The notes under the pieces were generated by a model. It had not been told where the DNA came from. It ran no database searches and saw only the letters and a list, made by a program, of their open reading frames with translations. Shown here piece by piece: positions 37,876-51,246 of a stretch of DNA of 64,000 nucleotides (position 1 is its first letter; each line of letters begins with the position of its first letter). The position numbers were made by a program, and so were the translations under genes. This stretch comes from Neckera pumila (Eukaryota; Streptophyta; Bryopsida; Hypnales; Neckeraceae), in contig OZ018411.1 of the NCBI GenBank assembly GCA_963969595.1, positions 21,884,545-21,948,544 on the forward strand, given 5' to 3'.

Positions 37876-38837
37876 CAGTCCATAACTTAAGTCGTTATTG
37901 ATATTAGCTTATTATTGGCTTACATCATTTTTGGGTGTGATTTCATCTATTCATAAACTTTATTTTTTGAAATGTCACATCCCAACTTGAGGGGGCTTGG
38001 TTTTCAGCAAGGAATTTTGAAGAGGGAATCTCTTTGACTCTCAATATATTCGAGTTGCAAATTGAATTGATAGTATTGGCATTGAAAAGTTGTTAACAAT
38101 TTCTGAACAATAGCTCCGAGGTTGAAGAATAGTAGCTCCAAGGTTGCTTGTTGTTGTGAGGAGGGTGGAAGCTCATCATCGGGTGATCATCAGTCCATAA
38201 TTTAAGTCATTGTTGTTATTTGCTTCTTATCTGCTTACATGATTTTGGGTGTGATTTCATCTATTCATAAACTTTATACTTTGAAACGTCACACACCCAA
38301 CTTGGGGGGCTTGGTTCTCAACAAGAATCTTAAGGAAGGCATCTCTGTGTCTCTCAATAGATTTGAATCGCAAATTAAATTTGGATAGTATTCTCATTAA
38401 AAAGCTATTAAGACTTTCTCAACAATAGTTTTGAGGTTGAACAATAGTAGCTCCAAGGTTGCCTCTTGCCGTGAAGAGGGTGGGAGCGCATCATCGGGTG
38501 ATTATTAGTCTACATACCTTAAGTTGTTATTGTTATTTGCTTATTATTTGCTTGCATCATTTTGGGTGTGATGTCATCTATTCATAAACTTTACTTTGAA
38601 ATGTCACACACCCAACTTGTGGGGCTTGCTTTTCAATAGGAATCTTGAAGGGGGCATCTCTTTGACTCTCGATAGATTCAAATTGCAAATTGAATTGGTT
38701 ATATTTGCATTGAAAAGTTGTTAAGAGTTTTTGAACAATAGCTCCAAGGCAGGCTCCGAGGTTGAACAATAGTAGCTCTAAGGTTGCTTGTTGTTGTGAA
38801 GAGGGTGGAAGCTTTGCCATCATTGAGTAATCATTGG
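37876..38837. repeat. Tandem array of three 315-bp units
   Basis: Units start at 37876, 38191 and 38506, each beginning (C)AGTC-ATA-CTTAAGT and containing TTGGGTGTGAT, TCATCTATTCATAAACTTTA and GCTCCAAGGTTGC. The spacing is 315 bases in both intervals. The third unit carries a small internal duplication of GGCTCCGAGGTTGAACAAT. No gene. It lies just inside the left arm, in the spacer of the inverted duplication. Confidence 0.85.
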
Positions 38838-39187
38838 TAGAAGCTCTAAGATATCTATATAAGAAAGATTCTCAAATCCAAGTTTGGACGTTGATGTGAT
38901 TTAAGGAGTTAAGGCATGAGCATCCATTGTTAACCTTTGCCTATATACGAACGACTTGAAGTATGAGCATGAATGGGAAGGAAGGCTTGGTTATTTGTCA
39001 AAAAAAAAAAGACATTGGGAGATGTCTTTGAACAAGTGTCATTATAGGAAATTCACAATTTGGGTATCAATTACAACTCATTGAAGGTTTGGGAGTTTTC
39101 AAATGAAGAAATTTTGAAATCTTGAATTCCCAAAAGCTATGAAGTACAAACATGTAAATTTTACATTTAGAAATTTTAAATTAAATT

Positions 39188-40119
39188 TTAACCCCTAAAG
39201 TTTCATGACTATGTTCTCACCAAAAACGCTCCAAAACTGCCATTTCTAATACAACTACCAAATTTTTGGAAAGAAACAATTTTTGACACATGTAACCATA
39301 GTATCTTGTAGTATGATATTTTGAAAACATGTGGTAAAAATTTCAGAAAATTCCACCGTCTGGATCATAAGATACAAGCATTCAAAGTCTTGAAAACCAT
39401 TTTTTCAATCCTGCGAAAAACCGGGCAGCTGCACTTTGCAAGCTCACTTTTCAATGAAAAAATGCCGATAAAGGTGGTGCTTCTTTGAATTCAATTTCCT
39501 GAACAAGTTGTCTATATGCTTGAAAATTTTCATATCATTTGGAATTGTACAACATATAGGAAAAAAATAGTAAGTAGAAAGAAGTAGAAAATGATTCAAA
39601 ATACTAAATTGTTAAAAATTTAATCATGGAATTTAAAAATGCCAATCCCAACGGTTGTAATGTTTTAATAATCAATTTACATCCTAGGATTTTTTTTTTT
39701 TCCAAAATATTGAAAATTGAGTCAAACAAACAACTTTAAAGATTTTTTTAGAGTAGACAATCCATAACTGCCTGCAAACCAAAAACCTTCATAACTTTTG
39801 ACTCATTGAGTGAAATGGAATGACTCAAAGCTTTTTAAGTATATATGAATGTAGAGAATCAATTTTAAGAAAAAAAATTCCGAAAAAAATGACTTTTTCT
39901 TATCTACCCAAACTGCCCAGTTACAAAAAAAAGCAACATATTAGGTCACAACTTTTGACTTGTATTTCAAAATGTCATGAAACTTGGTACACATGAAGAT
40001 ATTCCTTGCCCCCACCTTCTATTAAAATTTCAGCCTCAAATATGGATATCTCTAGTCACACGTACCTGCCCAAAATTTCTATACGGCCAAAAAACGCATG
40101 TTGGTCCTTTAGGGGTTAA
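39188..40119 (+). mobile_element. TTAA-type non-autonomous element, subfamily A, full length
   Basis: TTAA at 39188-39191 then CCCCTAAAGTTTCATGAC; the 3' end GGTCCTTTAGGGG precedes TTAA at 40116-40119. It is nearly the same sequence as the copy at 31590-32520 and in the same orientation. Non-coding. Confidence 0.8.
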
Positions 40120-40902
40120 ATTGAAAGTTCAGAATTTATAATTCATAAATTATTGTCCATATAGTCACATAAAAATTTGAATTTTTGAATTTTTTTCAAA
40201 CTCATGAATCTACGGGTTTCTTTCAGTTTTTGATCTTTCAGTTTTTGAATTTAATAATTACTAATGATTTAAATTTTTAAATGTATATAAAGAATGACTT
40301 TATAAATTTGTAATATTTTAATGAAGCCTTTTAGTACTTTATACTACTAAGAATGCCAAATGAACATTTTTAAAATTTTGAAATGTTAAAATGTTAAAAC
40401 CCTAAATCCTAAAGAGCAATAAATATGTGAACTGTAAAATTTGAAATTTTGAAATTTTTGGTTTGTAATTTGGTGGTGTGAATTTGTAAATTGAAAAGCT
40501 GAAATTTAATTATTTTTAAATTTGTGAATTTATAAAATTTAGCATTTTAGCCTATGCAAAAGAGCATCAAATGGATTTGATCAAAAGTTCAAAAATGCAT
40601 GCATTGTAAATGAAAAGACATTTAAAAATAAACTAAAGAACGACTAGCTTGATTCAAAGTTGTGTTGTTGAAAATGGATCTTCTTTTGAAGCAATGAAAG
40701 CCAACTACGTTGTAGAGCTCAAATGCATCATGAATGCAAGAATGGATGGCAATGCCTTCAAAACCAATAGATCTTCAAAAATGCAAGCAAATCGTTGTGG
40801 CTTCAAAATTATGGAGTTGTGGTCAAGTGGCTTTGAAATTTCATGGCTTGAGTTGTATCTTTTCTACCTAAATGTTATGCAGTTTTGCCACCTTGTATAT
40901 GT
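40120..40902. other. AT-rich spacer
   Basis: Runs of AAATTTT-type sequence only; an 87-codon plus-strand frame at 40649-40912 has no recognised motif and runs into the MITE that follows. Confidence 0.35.
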
Positions 40903-41187
40903 CATTAGATGAGATTCGGGGGTCTTGAAGGGCTTCGAGTTCCCCTGCTGTCTACTGCATTCTCAGACTACGGGAACGCAACAGCAGCAGCTGGCTGACG
41001 TGGCACAGCGATTGCCGCGTCACTTTTTGAAAAAAAAAAAAAAAAAAATTTGCTTAAAATGATATTTTGGTAAAAAAAAATTTGAAATTTTTTTTTTTGA
41101 TACAACCGTACTGGCGTTCATTGAATCAAGGCAAATTAGGGAACAAGCCTGAAACAGCCCTCCAAGACCCCCGAATATCATCTAATG
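40903..41187. mobile_element. MITE with CATTAGAT/ATCTAATG inverted ends
   Basis: The left end CATTAGATGAGATTCGGGGG and the reversed right end CATTAGATGATATTCGGGGG form an inverted repeat. It extends through GTCTTGAAGGGCT / GTCTTGGAGGGCT, about 32 bases with two mismatches. The interior contains an A-tract (41031-41048) and a T/A-rich part. A target duplication is not evident. About 285 bases, non-coding. It shares CATTAGA ends, an AGGGCT inner motif and an internal A-tract with the element at 55171-55607. Confidence 0.7.
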
Positions 41188-44100
41188 CAATATAAAAAAT
41201 ACATAACTCAATTCCAACATAAAGGTTGTGAATTAATTAAGCTTCCAATATTGTAAAATAAGTTTAAAAGCTAGCAACCAAACTTCAAATAGACTTCAAA
41301 TGGCTATCATTCTCATTTTTCTTAGATAGAACTTCACATAGAACTGATAGAAGCGACATAGTCCACTCACATCATAGATGAGAGGATAGAGAGAAGGGCA
41401 CAACGCATATTTGAATTCAAAATTATGAAGCTTTAGTCACATGTGTCGCTTCAAAATTTTGTGACCTTAATTATCTATCAAAAGTACAATTAGTGCCATG
41501 GACTTCAACCTCAATTGGCCCCACAATGTAATGAGAATATTCAAGGCTACGCTATTATTAATACCCAGAAGATGCATAAAGTTGCATCTTCTAGGTGCAT
41601 AGGCATAGTAATAAATATGTTCCTTTTTACCAATTCACACATGAAAAACAAAAAAGATACACATATCATTCTCCCATTGGTTATAAAGCTTTTGCAAAAA
41701 CTCTTAAAGGGATACATATGTAATTTTCTATTGGTTATAAAACTTTTATAAATTGTACTTGTGAATACCACTTCACCTCCAATTTTATTTGTACTTTTTT
41801 GCAACCTGTTTGGAGTGCAATCCATATAGGATGTTGATTTGTTGTATGTATTTTGCATTTATACATATGGATACATATATACTTTGTATGTATTTTATAT
41901 TTGTACATATTCTGAATTCTGCATCCATATCCTTACTGTATATCCATATTATGTATCCATATCAGAATATATTTCAAAGCGCCAAACCTTAATTGTTGGA
42001 CGGCCAAGATTGAATGTTAGACAGCCAATCAACAACTATCTTTTTTTTCATCTAATTGATGGCAATGGAGGGAAGGGGCATTTTTTTTTGAAAAAAATCA
42101 ACAACTATGGTTTTTTCACGGGGGAATTGTAGGAATAGGAAGTGAAATACATCTTTTGGATGCATAGTGAGAAGATTCAAGCAACCCCACCCTTCCTTGC
42201 CACCTCCTTTTTTGAAAAAACAGGTCGTCGATTTTTTTCAAAATTATTTGACCACCCCTCTTCCGCTGTCAATCTTCAAAAACAGATATAATATAGATAT
42301 TTATAATTACCTATTATTGATACAGAATGCAATGTTAATATGGAATATTTATGGATATTGTATATGGAATATTAGACAAGACAATATATGGATACAAATA
42401 TTGATATGAGATATAGAACATTAATACTAAAGACATATACTATGTCAATATCTCATATCAATTGGAGTCACAACAATTTCAAAAAAATGTAAACAAGGAG
42501 TGGGGGATTATCATTTATTTTACAAGCAGTATAATTAATTCATTTTGCAAGTGAATGAGAAGTGGCAATTTGTCACAATGCAATGTGTTCAAAAGAGACA
42601 CTCTAAAATTTACTAATGAACATTTCTATGTCCATGCATAAACCAACTTTGACCTTAAGGACAAGGTCAGTACTTGAATAAAAAAGATGAAAAATTCAAA
42701 GTTTGTTTTGAATGAGACGATTTTAAAGCACTTTTGATCCTCAAAAACATTGCAATATTTTTGGAGTTGAAACCTTACCCTTTGAATTTATAAAAAGAAT
42801 TGATATACATATTCAAAATTATACAAAAAGAATTTGGCAATGCTTTGACTTTGCAACCAATGTATTATAAACCAATGGTATAGATTGTAATAAAGAATAT
42901 AATCGTATAAATAATTTTCTATGACACTATACTATAAAGATATAAAAACCAAGAGACTAAGAGACCCAAAGTTCAGATTACAACATAATATTTTATTTTT
43001 GAAAATTTTGAAGTCCTCAAATTGGAGTTGAAATTAGATTTAGTTGACTTCAAATCAATATTTGAGTTCAAATTAATAACGGATCATTTTCATGGATGAA
43101 ATTCTATATATTATTAGAAAAAGAACTAAAAATTGCCAAAATACTCTACAAAAGCTTCTATTGTAATTTATGAAATTAAGCATTTGCTTTTGTAAAATAA
43201 TTAGTAATAGTTCAATGAAAAAATTTCTACCATCATTCACTTCAAAAACTTTTGAGAAAGTATAAAACAAACTAGAGGGAAAATTACAATTCTTCATCCT
43301 CAAATGTTCATTTGAAATTATTCAAAAAACACTCTCCACCAATTTATAGTTTTTTTAAGTTGTAGAAGTTCAACAGCAAGAGAACAAAAGAAACCGATTT
43401 TAAAGCTTGTAATTTTTTCAATTCTTTGTTCATTTCAAGACCAAAGTTGTAAATTTAGGACTATCATAATTTTTACCAAATACAAATTCAATTATTTCAA
43501 ATAATTATTGATGTTTAAACATATAACATATGTATATATGCACATACACAATTCAACGGAATTATAGAGATATATGATTGCATTGACTTTAGATCCTGCC
43601 ACATTCAAATTTACAATCACCCATTCTAAAATAAAAATAATTAAGAAAATATTCTACAAAATAATTCATTTAAAATATAGTTACACAATCTCATGTCATT
43701 GGTATCAATAGTAGTCAGTTAGGCTTATAATTAATTTTGTTAGTCTAACATGTACCAAATCACCATGCAACTATTTCTTCAAAGTATCACGTTTTGCCAT
43801 TACTACAAACTATCTCCTAAGAAGTAGTAGGCAGTGTTGTTACTACTAGCTATCTCTTCAGAAATGGTTGGCACTGCCATCTCTAACAACTATCTCCTTA
43901 GAAGTGGCTAGCATTGCCATTTTTACCAACTATCTCCTCAAAAGTGGCAAGTACTGCCATTACTACCAACTACATATTGACTCCCTAGGTATTCTTTGTC
44001 CAACTAAGTTTAATACTTCAAAACCTATTGAAACCGCTTTTCTATTATTGAAAATTTGTTTATCAAATTTCAAACAAAATATTCTTCGTCTTTCTTTTTA

Positions 44101-45599
44101 ATCTTGCTGAGGTGAATAATGTTAAGACTTAGATATGTGCATTTATTAATCATCATTGCCCAATTTGAAACACCTACAATTGGACCATAAAGTCCAAACA
44201 TTGATTACAAAAGATGTAATTAATTTTGAACATGAGAATCTAGTAGAGCCCAATGTTAATTTTTGGTATACCAACTACATAACATTACTTTGAATTTCTG
44301 TGACTTATTCATCCACGTTCCAAATAATGTACAATAAAGTGAGTTGAACTTCCCTTTCCCTTGTCAGTAAGACACCTATCCAAAGGAAATAATTTATATT
44401 TTATAATAGGAAATTTGCTCATTTGCCGTTAATATAGATTGTAGGTGTACTAACTTTATTCTAAAGTGAACACTCATTCCAAAATTGGTGTTGTGAATAC
44501 AGTATGCAAGGGTTTGATTTAGCAAAGATGAATATATACATTGGATTCTCAAAGGTTCACATCATCTCACATCAATCATAAGATGACAAACATCACTTAA
44601 TTTATATTGAATCTGACCCTTATATAGTATATTTGATGTGAGTTAGATTTGAAATAACTTAAGGTAGGAGGTCCTTAAAGTGACCAGGTTCTAAATGCAT
44701 CTCCTATCTAGGAAGTGAGTAATATATTCCTTGAAGTATCTACTACATTACTATCATAGACAAGTCGATGAAGTAGGTAGGATTAAAGGGGCAATTCAAT
44801 TATAGACCTCTTACATTAGAGAATGCTTTAAATCATGGTTTTATTTTTCATTTATATAAAGTGCCAAAGTGGCAATATAAAATGTTATAGGGGTGCTCTA
44901 AATTTCAACATTCATCCACATATTGGATAGAAAATACCACATTAGCACATATCACATATCCATGATTCTATTTTCTTCCATAATTAGGCCATTTCATCCC
45001 AATTTTGTTTTTATTTGAAGTTTTCAAGCAAAAAACTTCATGGTTTGTCGTCACTTTTTAACCAATATATATTTTTTCTTGGTACAATTGGGATCTAAAA
45101 AGCCCCCTCCCCCCCCTCCAAAGAGCCCTACTTTAAACCTACAAGCTAGGCCACTCCCCTTGAGATCGATTGTACAAATTTCAGCCTTTTGTCCAATCAC
45201 CAGTGAGGATTTTAGGCCCCTTCCACAACAAATTGGTCCCAATTGGCCCAATCTCTAGGTGTAAGGTAAAGCGTCCCCAAGTAATTTTGTCAAAACAAGT
45301 GTCACAATCACTTTGCCACATGTCAGTTTGCCACATGTCATCTTGCGATTGGTTCACAGTGGCATAAACCTCTGAAATTCCGGCGTGGAATTTCAATTCC
45401 AGCACCTGGCTGCTTGCAGTGCCAAGACCGTCACGTACGGTACCGGTACACTAGGTTCCACTCGATATAAAATCGACAAAATCGTGCCTCCAGTGACGTA
45501 AGCTACAGACGCCTCCGCGGGAGATCCATCGTCAATGCAGAGGCAAATGCGAAGCCCAAGACGTGACGGACGGACAGCCTGATGCTCCGAATCCACTCA
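41188..45599. other. AT-rich spacer between the inverted arms
   Basis: About 4.4 kb without a supported gene or bounded element, apart from the minisatellite at 43769-43967. Stretches around 41840-41960 and 42270-42430 are rich in TACATATGGATA-like sequence resembling that around the (AT)n tract near 2.4 kb. Confidence 0.35.
43769..43967. repeat. Minisatellite, five diverged 40-bp units
   Basis: Units begin AACTAT(C/T)TCCT and end GCCATTACTACC or close variants; three consecutive intervals are about 40 bases. Short and diverged. Confidence 0.7.
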
Positions 45600-48500
45600 A
45601 ACTTCATCCCGGACCCGCGGTCGTGTCAGTCCGGTTTTTTTTGGTCTCAGGACCCAGGTAGCCAGTTTACGGGAAGAAGGGCATGGTAGAGTATATTACT
45701 GGCACTAAGTTAAGTTACTGTTCTCTTAACATAGAATAAGAATGATACACAGTTGGGTAGTTTCCTTCTCTCTGACGTTTGTCCGTCTATACGGTTCCTT
45801 GTCGCCTCCCCTCCGGACCTGTTCAGTCTCTTTCTACGTTGGCTCATACCGTAACTTAATAATTAATAACGTAGGCCGTCTTTAAGCTCCCCTGCCAGTT
45901 TCTCTCGCACTCATCCGTCTCGGCTCTTGTGACCACGCCCAGTGAGAGAGTCGAGTCAGTCGTCGGTACAGTATTGCTGCCGCTGTTGTTGTTGCAATCA
46001 CTTGTTTATATTCGTCTCTCAGTTGCTCGCTCTCGCTCTCTCTCGTCTGTGTGTGTCTCTCTGTGTTGGAAGTAAGTTCGCCTGCCTCATCATTCCATTC
46101 CTTCTCTCCCCACTTCATTGGAGCCACTACTGTTGTTGTATTGTATTTCTGTTTCATTTCGTTTTTGTTCTTTTCCTTTCCTTCGCTGGACTGTTTTTTA
46201 TTATCTTGCGTTTGTGGGTGCTGCCTGCCAGGGGTGTACGGGGCCCAGGGATGCTCTCATGCCCCGGCTTTCAGGGGGAGCCGGGGGGAGTGGCACGCTT
46301 CTTGACCAGTCTTGCGCTGCTTCGGCCTCCACATCGGGCTCGCTGCTGCTGCTGCTGCTGCAGCCGACGGGGATTGCCGGGCTATGGCCGCCACTGCGGT
46401 TGATGCGGTAAGTATGTTATGGATGTTATGGATATGGACTTGCTTCTACGCAGTGCGTTCTCCTTCCTTCTTTTGTTCTTTAAGTGCGAGGATTCTCCCC
46501 GCGCGGATGGGAGGAGGCTCCGGGCAATCGTGGCAGCGGTCGGTGAGGCTGAATTAGGCGATGGTGGGCGTGTTGGAGGTTTTGTGGTGGCGTGCCATGT
46601 GCTTGTCGTTGGGCGTCTGTGTTTTGTGTGCTTTTGGGCGGAGGGAGCTGCTGGGAATTGACGGGGAGGAAAGAATTCGAATGCCTGGCGCGTGGTATTT
46701 GTAGCGTGCTTGGTTGTTGGGATGTGAGTGTGTGTGCTGGATGTGCGTGGGATGTTTTGGTGGGACTGCGTAAGCTTGGTGGGGTGTGGTATGGTTGTGG
46801 GATTGTGAGTAGCGGATGTCCATGAGTGGAATGTGTCTTGGTTGTCCCCCGGGTATGTGGAATGATGGTGATTATTCCTGTGACGAAGGATTATGAATGT
46901 GGCAGCGTGTGTGTGTATGTGTTGTTGTGGGTCGGACAAATGCAGGCAACAGGAACGGGGACGGGAACACGTCGTGCGGTGGTGAGGAGCGAGAAATTCA
47001 TGGAGTGGCAGCGTGAAATAAGCAGGTCCGTGTCTGCAGTTCGTAAGCTTGGGCCTCCCAGTGCATTGGTAACAACTGAAAGGTAGAGTTTTTTTTTCTT
47101 CACCGTCCTCCGCGTGTTGGTGGGTGGTTCTTGCGGAGTGTTTGCATGGAGCGATGGGGGTTGTTTGTGATGTAGGGGGAAAGCCCTGGAGTGCAATCAT
47201 CCGCAATGCACATGTGTGCGTGTTGCGTGCGTCGTGGTGTGTGAGTTTGGTTTTTTTTTGCCCCATATGTCGTTTGCCTCGTTGCGTCCGGATGAGATGG
47301 GAGGTTCTGGAAGTTGTCGTGGCTGCGTCTTTTACCGGTCACGTAGGTGTCCGTGTCCTGTATGTCGAAGGGTGAAGGTGATGCGGAGCGGGTTGAGTGG
47401 ATTAGGAGCCTGATTACCGGGGCCCACCGTGGCTTTGTCCTAAACGAAGGTCGTTTCCGGGGACCAATTAACGTGGAGCCTCTCTGAGTCTAGAAGTAGG
47501 GGTTCGTGAATGTGCTGTACGTCATGGGACATGAATTCTACAACGGCTTCGCGGTTCGTCTGTGGAGTTTCATTGCAGTCACCCTGATGTTGTATCCTTA
47601 TTTGCAGGCATTCGAGCGAGGAGGACAATGTAAAGATGCAGCGACACGAGGGGTCGGAAGGGAGGGAGGGAGAAGGGGAGTTCCCGGTGGTCGACTCGCA
47701 AGGAGGGGCGGATGTGGCAGCGGCGAACGAGCATCGAGCGAATTCGAAGGGGAAGAAGACTCAACAGCAGCGGCATCGATCGGATGCGAAGAAGTCTCGT
47801 AAGGAGGAGGAGGGCGATCCGAAGAAGAGCATTTTGAGCGTGGGTAAGGATTCGTCGGCGTTAGGGGAGGGTGACATTGGAAGGATGAGACGGTGCAAGC
47901 AGCAGGTGCACGCAGTGAGCGTCGTGCGGCGTTCCGCCCCTGATGCGTCGCCCCAGCAGCAGCATCAGTTGGCCCAACCTCTGTCGCGAAGGAGGCAACG
48001 TCGTCTGCCTCGGCCTTTCACCCCTCCCAAGGAAGACGTGGAGCGAGGATTGCGGTCGTTGACCAGGTAGTGATTCCGTTTTCTTCTTCTGTTGGTTAAC
48101 TCCTGTGTTGTGGAGGACCTCATTTTGCCAGCCCGTGGAACCTTCATGAGACTGGCCATCTCTTGTTGCCGGACATTTTGGTGACGTGCAAACTCAAGCC
48201 CTGAGCTATTCAGCTTATTGAAGTTATAGGACACTAGGGTTTGTTGTGCATCACTGTTCTTAGGGTCTTGTTCGTGTCAACCCTTGGATTACGAGGAAAT
48301 TCCCCAACTAGATTCCGGAATTTTGAGAATGGGCGAAAATGGAAGGGAAGGTACCGTCACGGATGATTGATATAAGTGGAAATTAGGTCACTATGGGTTT
48401 TTTGGTGGTGTATCATCCGGAGTTTTAGTTGGAAGAGATGATGATTTTGGCTGTTTTTTCGAAGCGATCTTCTCGTGCAAGGACTTTTCGAGGTCATTTT

Positions 48501-50530
48501 CTGCTCTGATCGCCGCTAATTTATCGATCAAAGTGCAACCAGCAGGAAAGTGATATTAATTATGCTACACGTGATACATGTCGGCAGCATTAGTAAGGAT
48601 TAAGTAATATCATTATGTGATGGTACCTTCAGGATATGGGGGTTGTAAAGTGGGTAATGTCTCGGTAGTGCCGGCGCGGTCCAGTTTCTGAGTACCAACG
48701 TTGGATTGGAGACCTCTATGAAGTGTTTTTCTTGCAAGATGCTTGACGACACGGAAGTACTCGACGTTGAGGAGCTCATATAGTTTTTGGAGTCCATTTG
48801 GCAATTAGGAAAGCTCCTCTCATGGAAGGACTCATCAGTTTCAGGTTAGACAGATTAGTCTGTTGTGTTGCGTTGCCAAAGTGGACTAAATATTTTTGAT
48901 GATGCCCGAAGACCGATTTCTTTATTCGTCTCGTTTCAGGCGGTCCAAGTTACAGCTGTCATGCAAAGCTGACCTGCTGTGTGTTGATGTCAGAGTTCAC
49001 ATTTTAGGGTTCCCCTTTCTTTTTGAATGTTCCGTCTGCACCTCGGAGCGCCCCTTCTGACACTCAGACTGTGGCAAGAGCTACACTATCAGCACCCTAA
49101 GTAGTTTGAATTTTTGATGAGTGTATCAAATCCATGGGAGAATGGGTGCAGGAATCGTGGTAGTGAGGCTGTGCCTGCTGCGACGAGAGCAGTACCAACG
49201 AACAGCAGCAAAGGAGCCACGAAGCGGTCCAAACGAGTGGCTCAGCGTTTGGCCAACGAAGAGCCGGCTCCACCGCCGTTGAAGCTTCCGAAACTGCACC
49301 TCGTTCTGACCCGGAAAGAGATCCAGGAGGACTGGTTGAATGTGACAGGCCACAAGTACACCGGCAAACCTCGAAAGTCCACACTTGTGAGCCGGGTACG
49401 TTTTGGGATCCACGGTAATGAGTAGTCTCCTAGTCCGTGGACTTGTATGAAGAATGTGGGGATCGTTTGTTATGGATGTACAAGGGTTTGAACTTCATTT
49501 GTTGTACTTGACGTGCGAAAGAAGTTTTTTCTGAGGAGTATTTGTGTGCCGATCTTGCAGGGTCTGGGTTTGTGTACAGCTTTGACGTGCCCGTCTTCGA
49601 TTCGATATCTGAATGAACCACAATGTAGGTCTTCTTGAGCTGACCTCGTGATTTGGGGTTTTCGGGTTTGTGTGAGCTGCAGTGGATTCCTCGATTTCGG
49701 TGAGCGACGTGGGATTGTTTGAAAGTGATGGTTTGGTTGCACACTTTTCTGTCTTGCTTGAATTGTGTGTTGTGAAGCGTGTTGTTGAGTTGAGTCGAGT
49801 CTTGCAGGACAATGTGCAAATGAGTTTTCCTCTCTTGAGAACCTTCCGACGATGGACGTTTAGACCAAGCAAGCGAGCGAGCGAGCGATCATTGCAGGCG
49901 CCCTGAACGCGTGAAGGGGGATGTCGAGCTTGAACGGGGTGAACAGCTCCACCATACAGCAGGGTCTGATAGGATAGCCGATTTCGTCATGGCTTCATTC
50001 TTTTGGCTAGCACATTGTTTGAGCCTCCAGTATTGCAAGCGGGATCATTTTGTACCATAGTATTGAATAATAGTGGTTTCTGAGTACAGTAGTTTAGAGC
50101 CTGGTCTCCCACGAAATAGGCCTGTTTCCATGTTGATATCTTTCGCTGGATTGCTTCTCTGGTCGTCATATTTTCCGAAAGGACAACTACCTCGAGACGT
50201 ACGGTTCCTCCCTCGGTTTCTTTGCCAGCGGTGCTGCCGTGCGAGAAGAGAGAAGTGGCGGCAGAAGGTCTCACAATGTGGCGATTCCGTGGCTGTGTAT
50301 CTATATTACAGTTCAGGTTGATGTCGGCTTTGATCTTTTGGGTCTGAGCTAGTGGCATGACAGGGTGGTGCATGAGGAAGGCTCGTCATCTGAATGTTTG
50401 AGCAATTTGAAGGAGTTCCTGGTCACCAAAACATTTTTATTACAGAGAACTCCGTCATCTGACATGGAGAGTAGATGTATGCAATTTCTCGTCTCTGGGA
50501 CACATTTGATGAGGGATTGGAGCATTGAGT
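45600..50530. repeat. Right arm of the large inverted duplication
   Basis: Reverse complement of 32880-37710. Homology at the promoter side reaches at least GGACCCGCGGTCGTGTCAG near 45611 (left arm: GGACCCGCGGTTGTGTCAG read in reverse near 37694). At the other side it fades past about 50410, where ATGTAATAAAAATG-type blocks still align with mismatches. The transcribed middle blocks are far more similar than the promoters, intron 2 and outer flank. Confidence 0.9.
46259..49638 (+). CDS. DUF1639 family protein, right inverted copy
   Basis: Exons 46259-46407, 47608-48066, 49152-49395, 49561-49638; phases agree and give 309 residues. A non-coding first exon probably ends at GTGTTGGAA before GTAAGT at 46071, with an acceptor CTGCCTGCCAG near 46230, giving an intron in the 5' leader. 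The DUF1639 signature LTRKEIQEDWLNVTG lies at about residues 255-269, followed by a basic KPRKSTLVSR end and a short tail GLGLCTALTCPSS. The middle is low-complexity (QQQRHRSD, SPQQQHQLAQ) and basic. The chosen ATG is eight bases after another ATG whose frame closes within the same exon after about 50 codons; start choice is therefore provisional. An alternative donor at TGTAG/GTCTTC (about 49629) would join to an acceptor near 49680 and change the last residues. No function is known for the family; nuclear location is only suggested by the basic runs. Confidence 0.65.
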
Positions 50531-51246
50531 GTGACGATGGATTGCCTGATTAACTCTGTGCTGGATGTGGAAGAGAATATATTGTACTTGTAGATGTTGT
50601 GCTGTTATTTGAGGACTGGAGATGCCCGATAGAATTCTTCACCCTGGACCGAATCTTTGGAGGCGTGATTGCACCGGAAGCTGCATGGGCAGTGAAACTC
50701 GAGGAAGTTTGAGTAGTCTCTGTTTCGAGATGTGAGCCAGTGCTACTCTGCCAGAACCAGTGGTGCCGTTGTTTTCATTATCCCTGTAACCGCAAAAGGA
50801 GGCCGCATCCAAAAAGTGGATGCCCCTTGGTCGAAGTTGATTGCAACTTTCAAAGTATTCAATTTTGGATTTGATTTAAACACAGAAAATGAAGTCTATG
50901 AAGTTATACTCGTACTCCAATTGAAAACTGTGAAAAAGTCCTAAAATTCAATGAGTAATTGCAATTGGAAATTCCATGTGTTAAAATCCAAAAAAATATA
51001 GTTATATTGTATGTTTCTTATTCTTGTTTTCTTCTGTAAAACTGATTTTCAAGTTTAAATTACACAACATTGACTCTCATTTTAACCTTCAATTTTGTTC
51101 ACAATTCCAAATTATTCTAGTAAATTATTTTATTGATATACTTTTATGTACATTTAACCCTTTAGAAAATCAAAATGATTTGATTTTCAACCAAAATTTC
51201 TCAGAAAAATCAACACTTGTAATAATGTATAGAGGCTAAATTAAGC
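50531..51246. other. Intergenic spacer right of the inverted duplication
   Basis: No supported gene. Composition shifts from mixed to strongly AT-rich near 50.8 kb. Confidence 0.35.
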
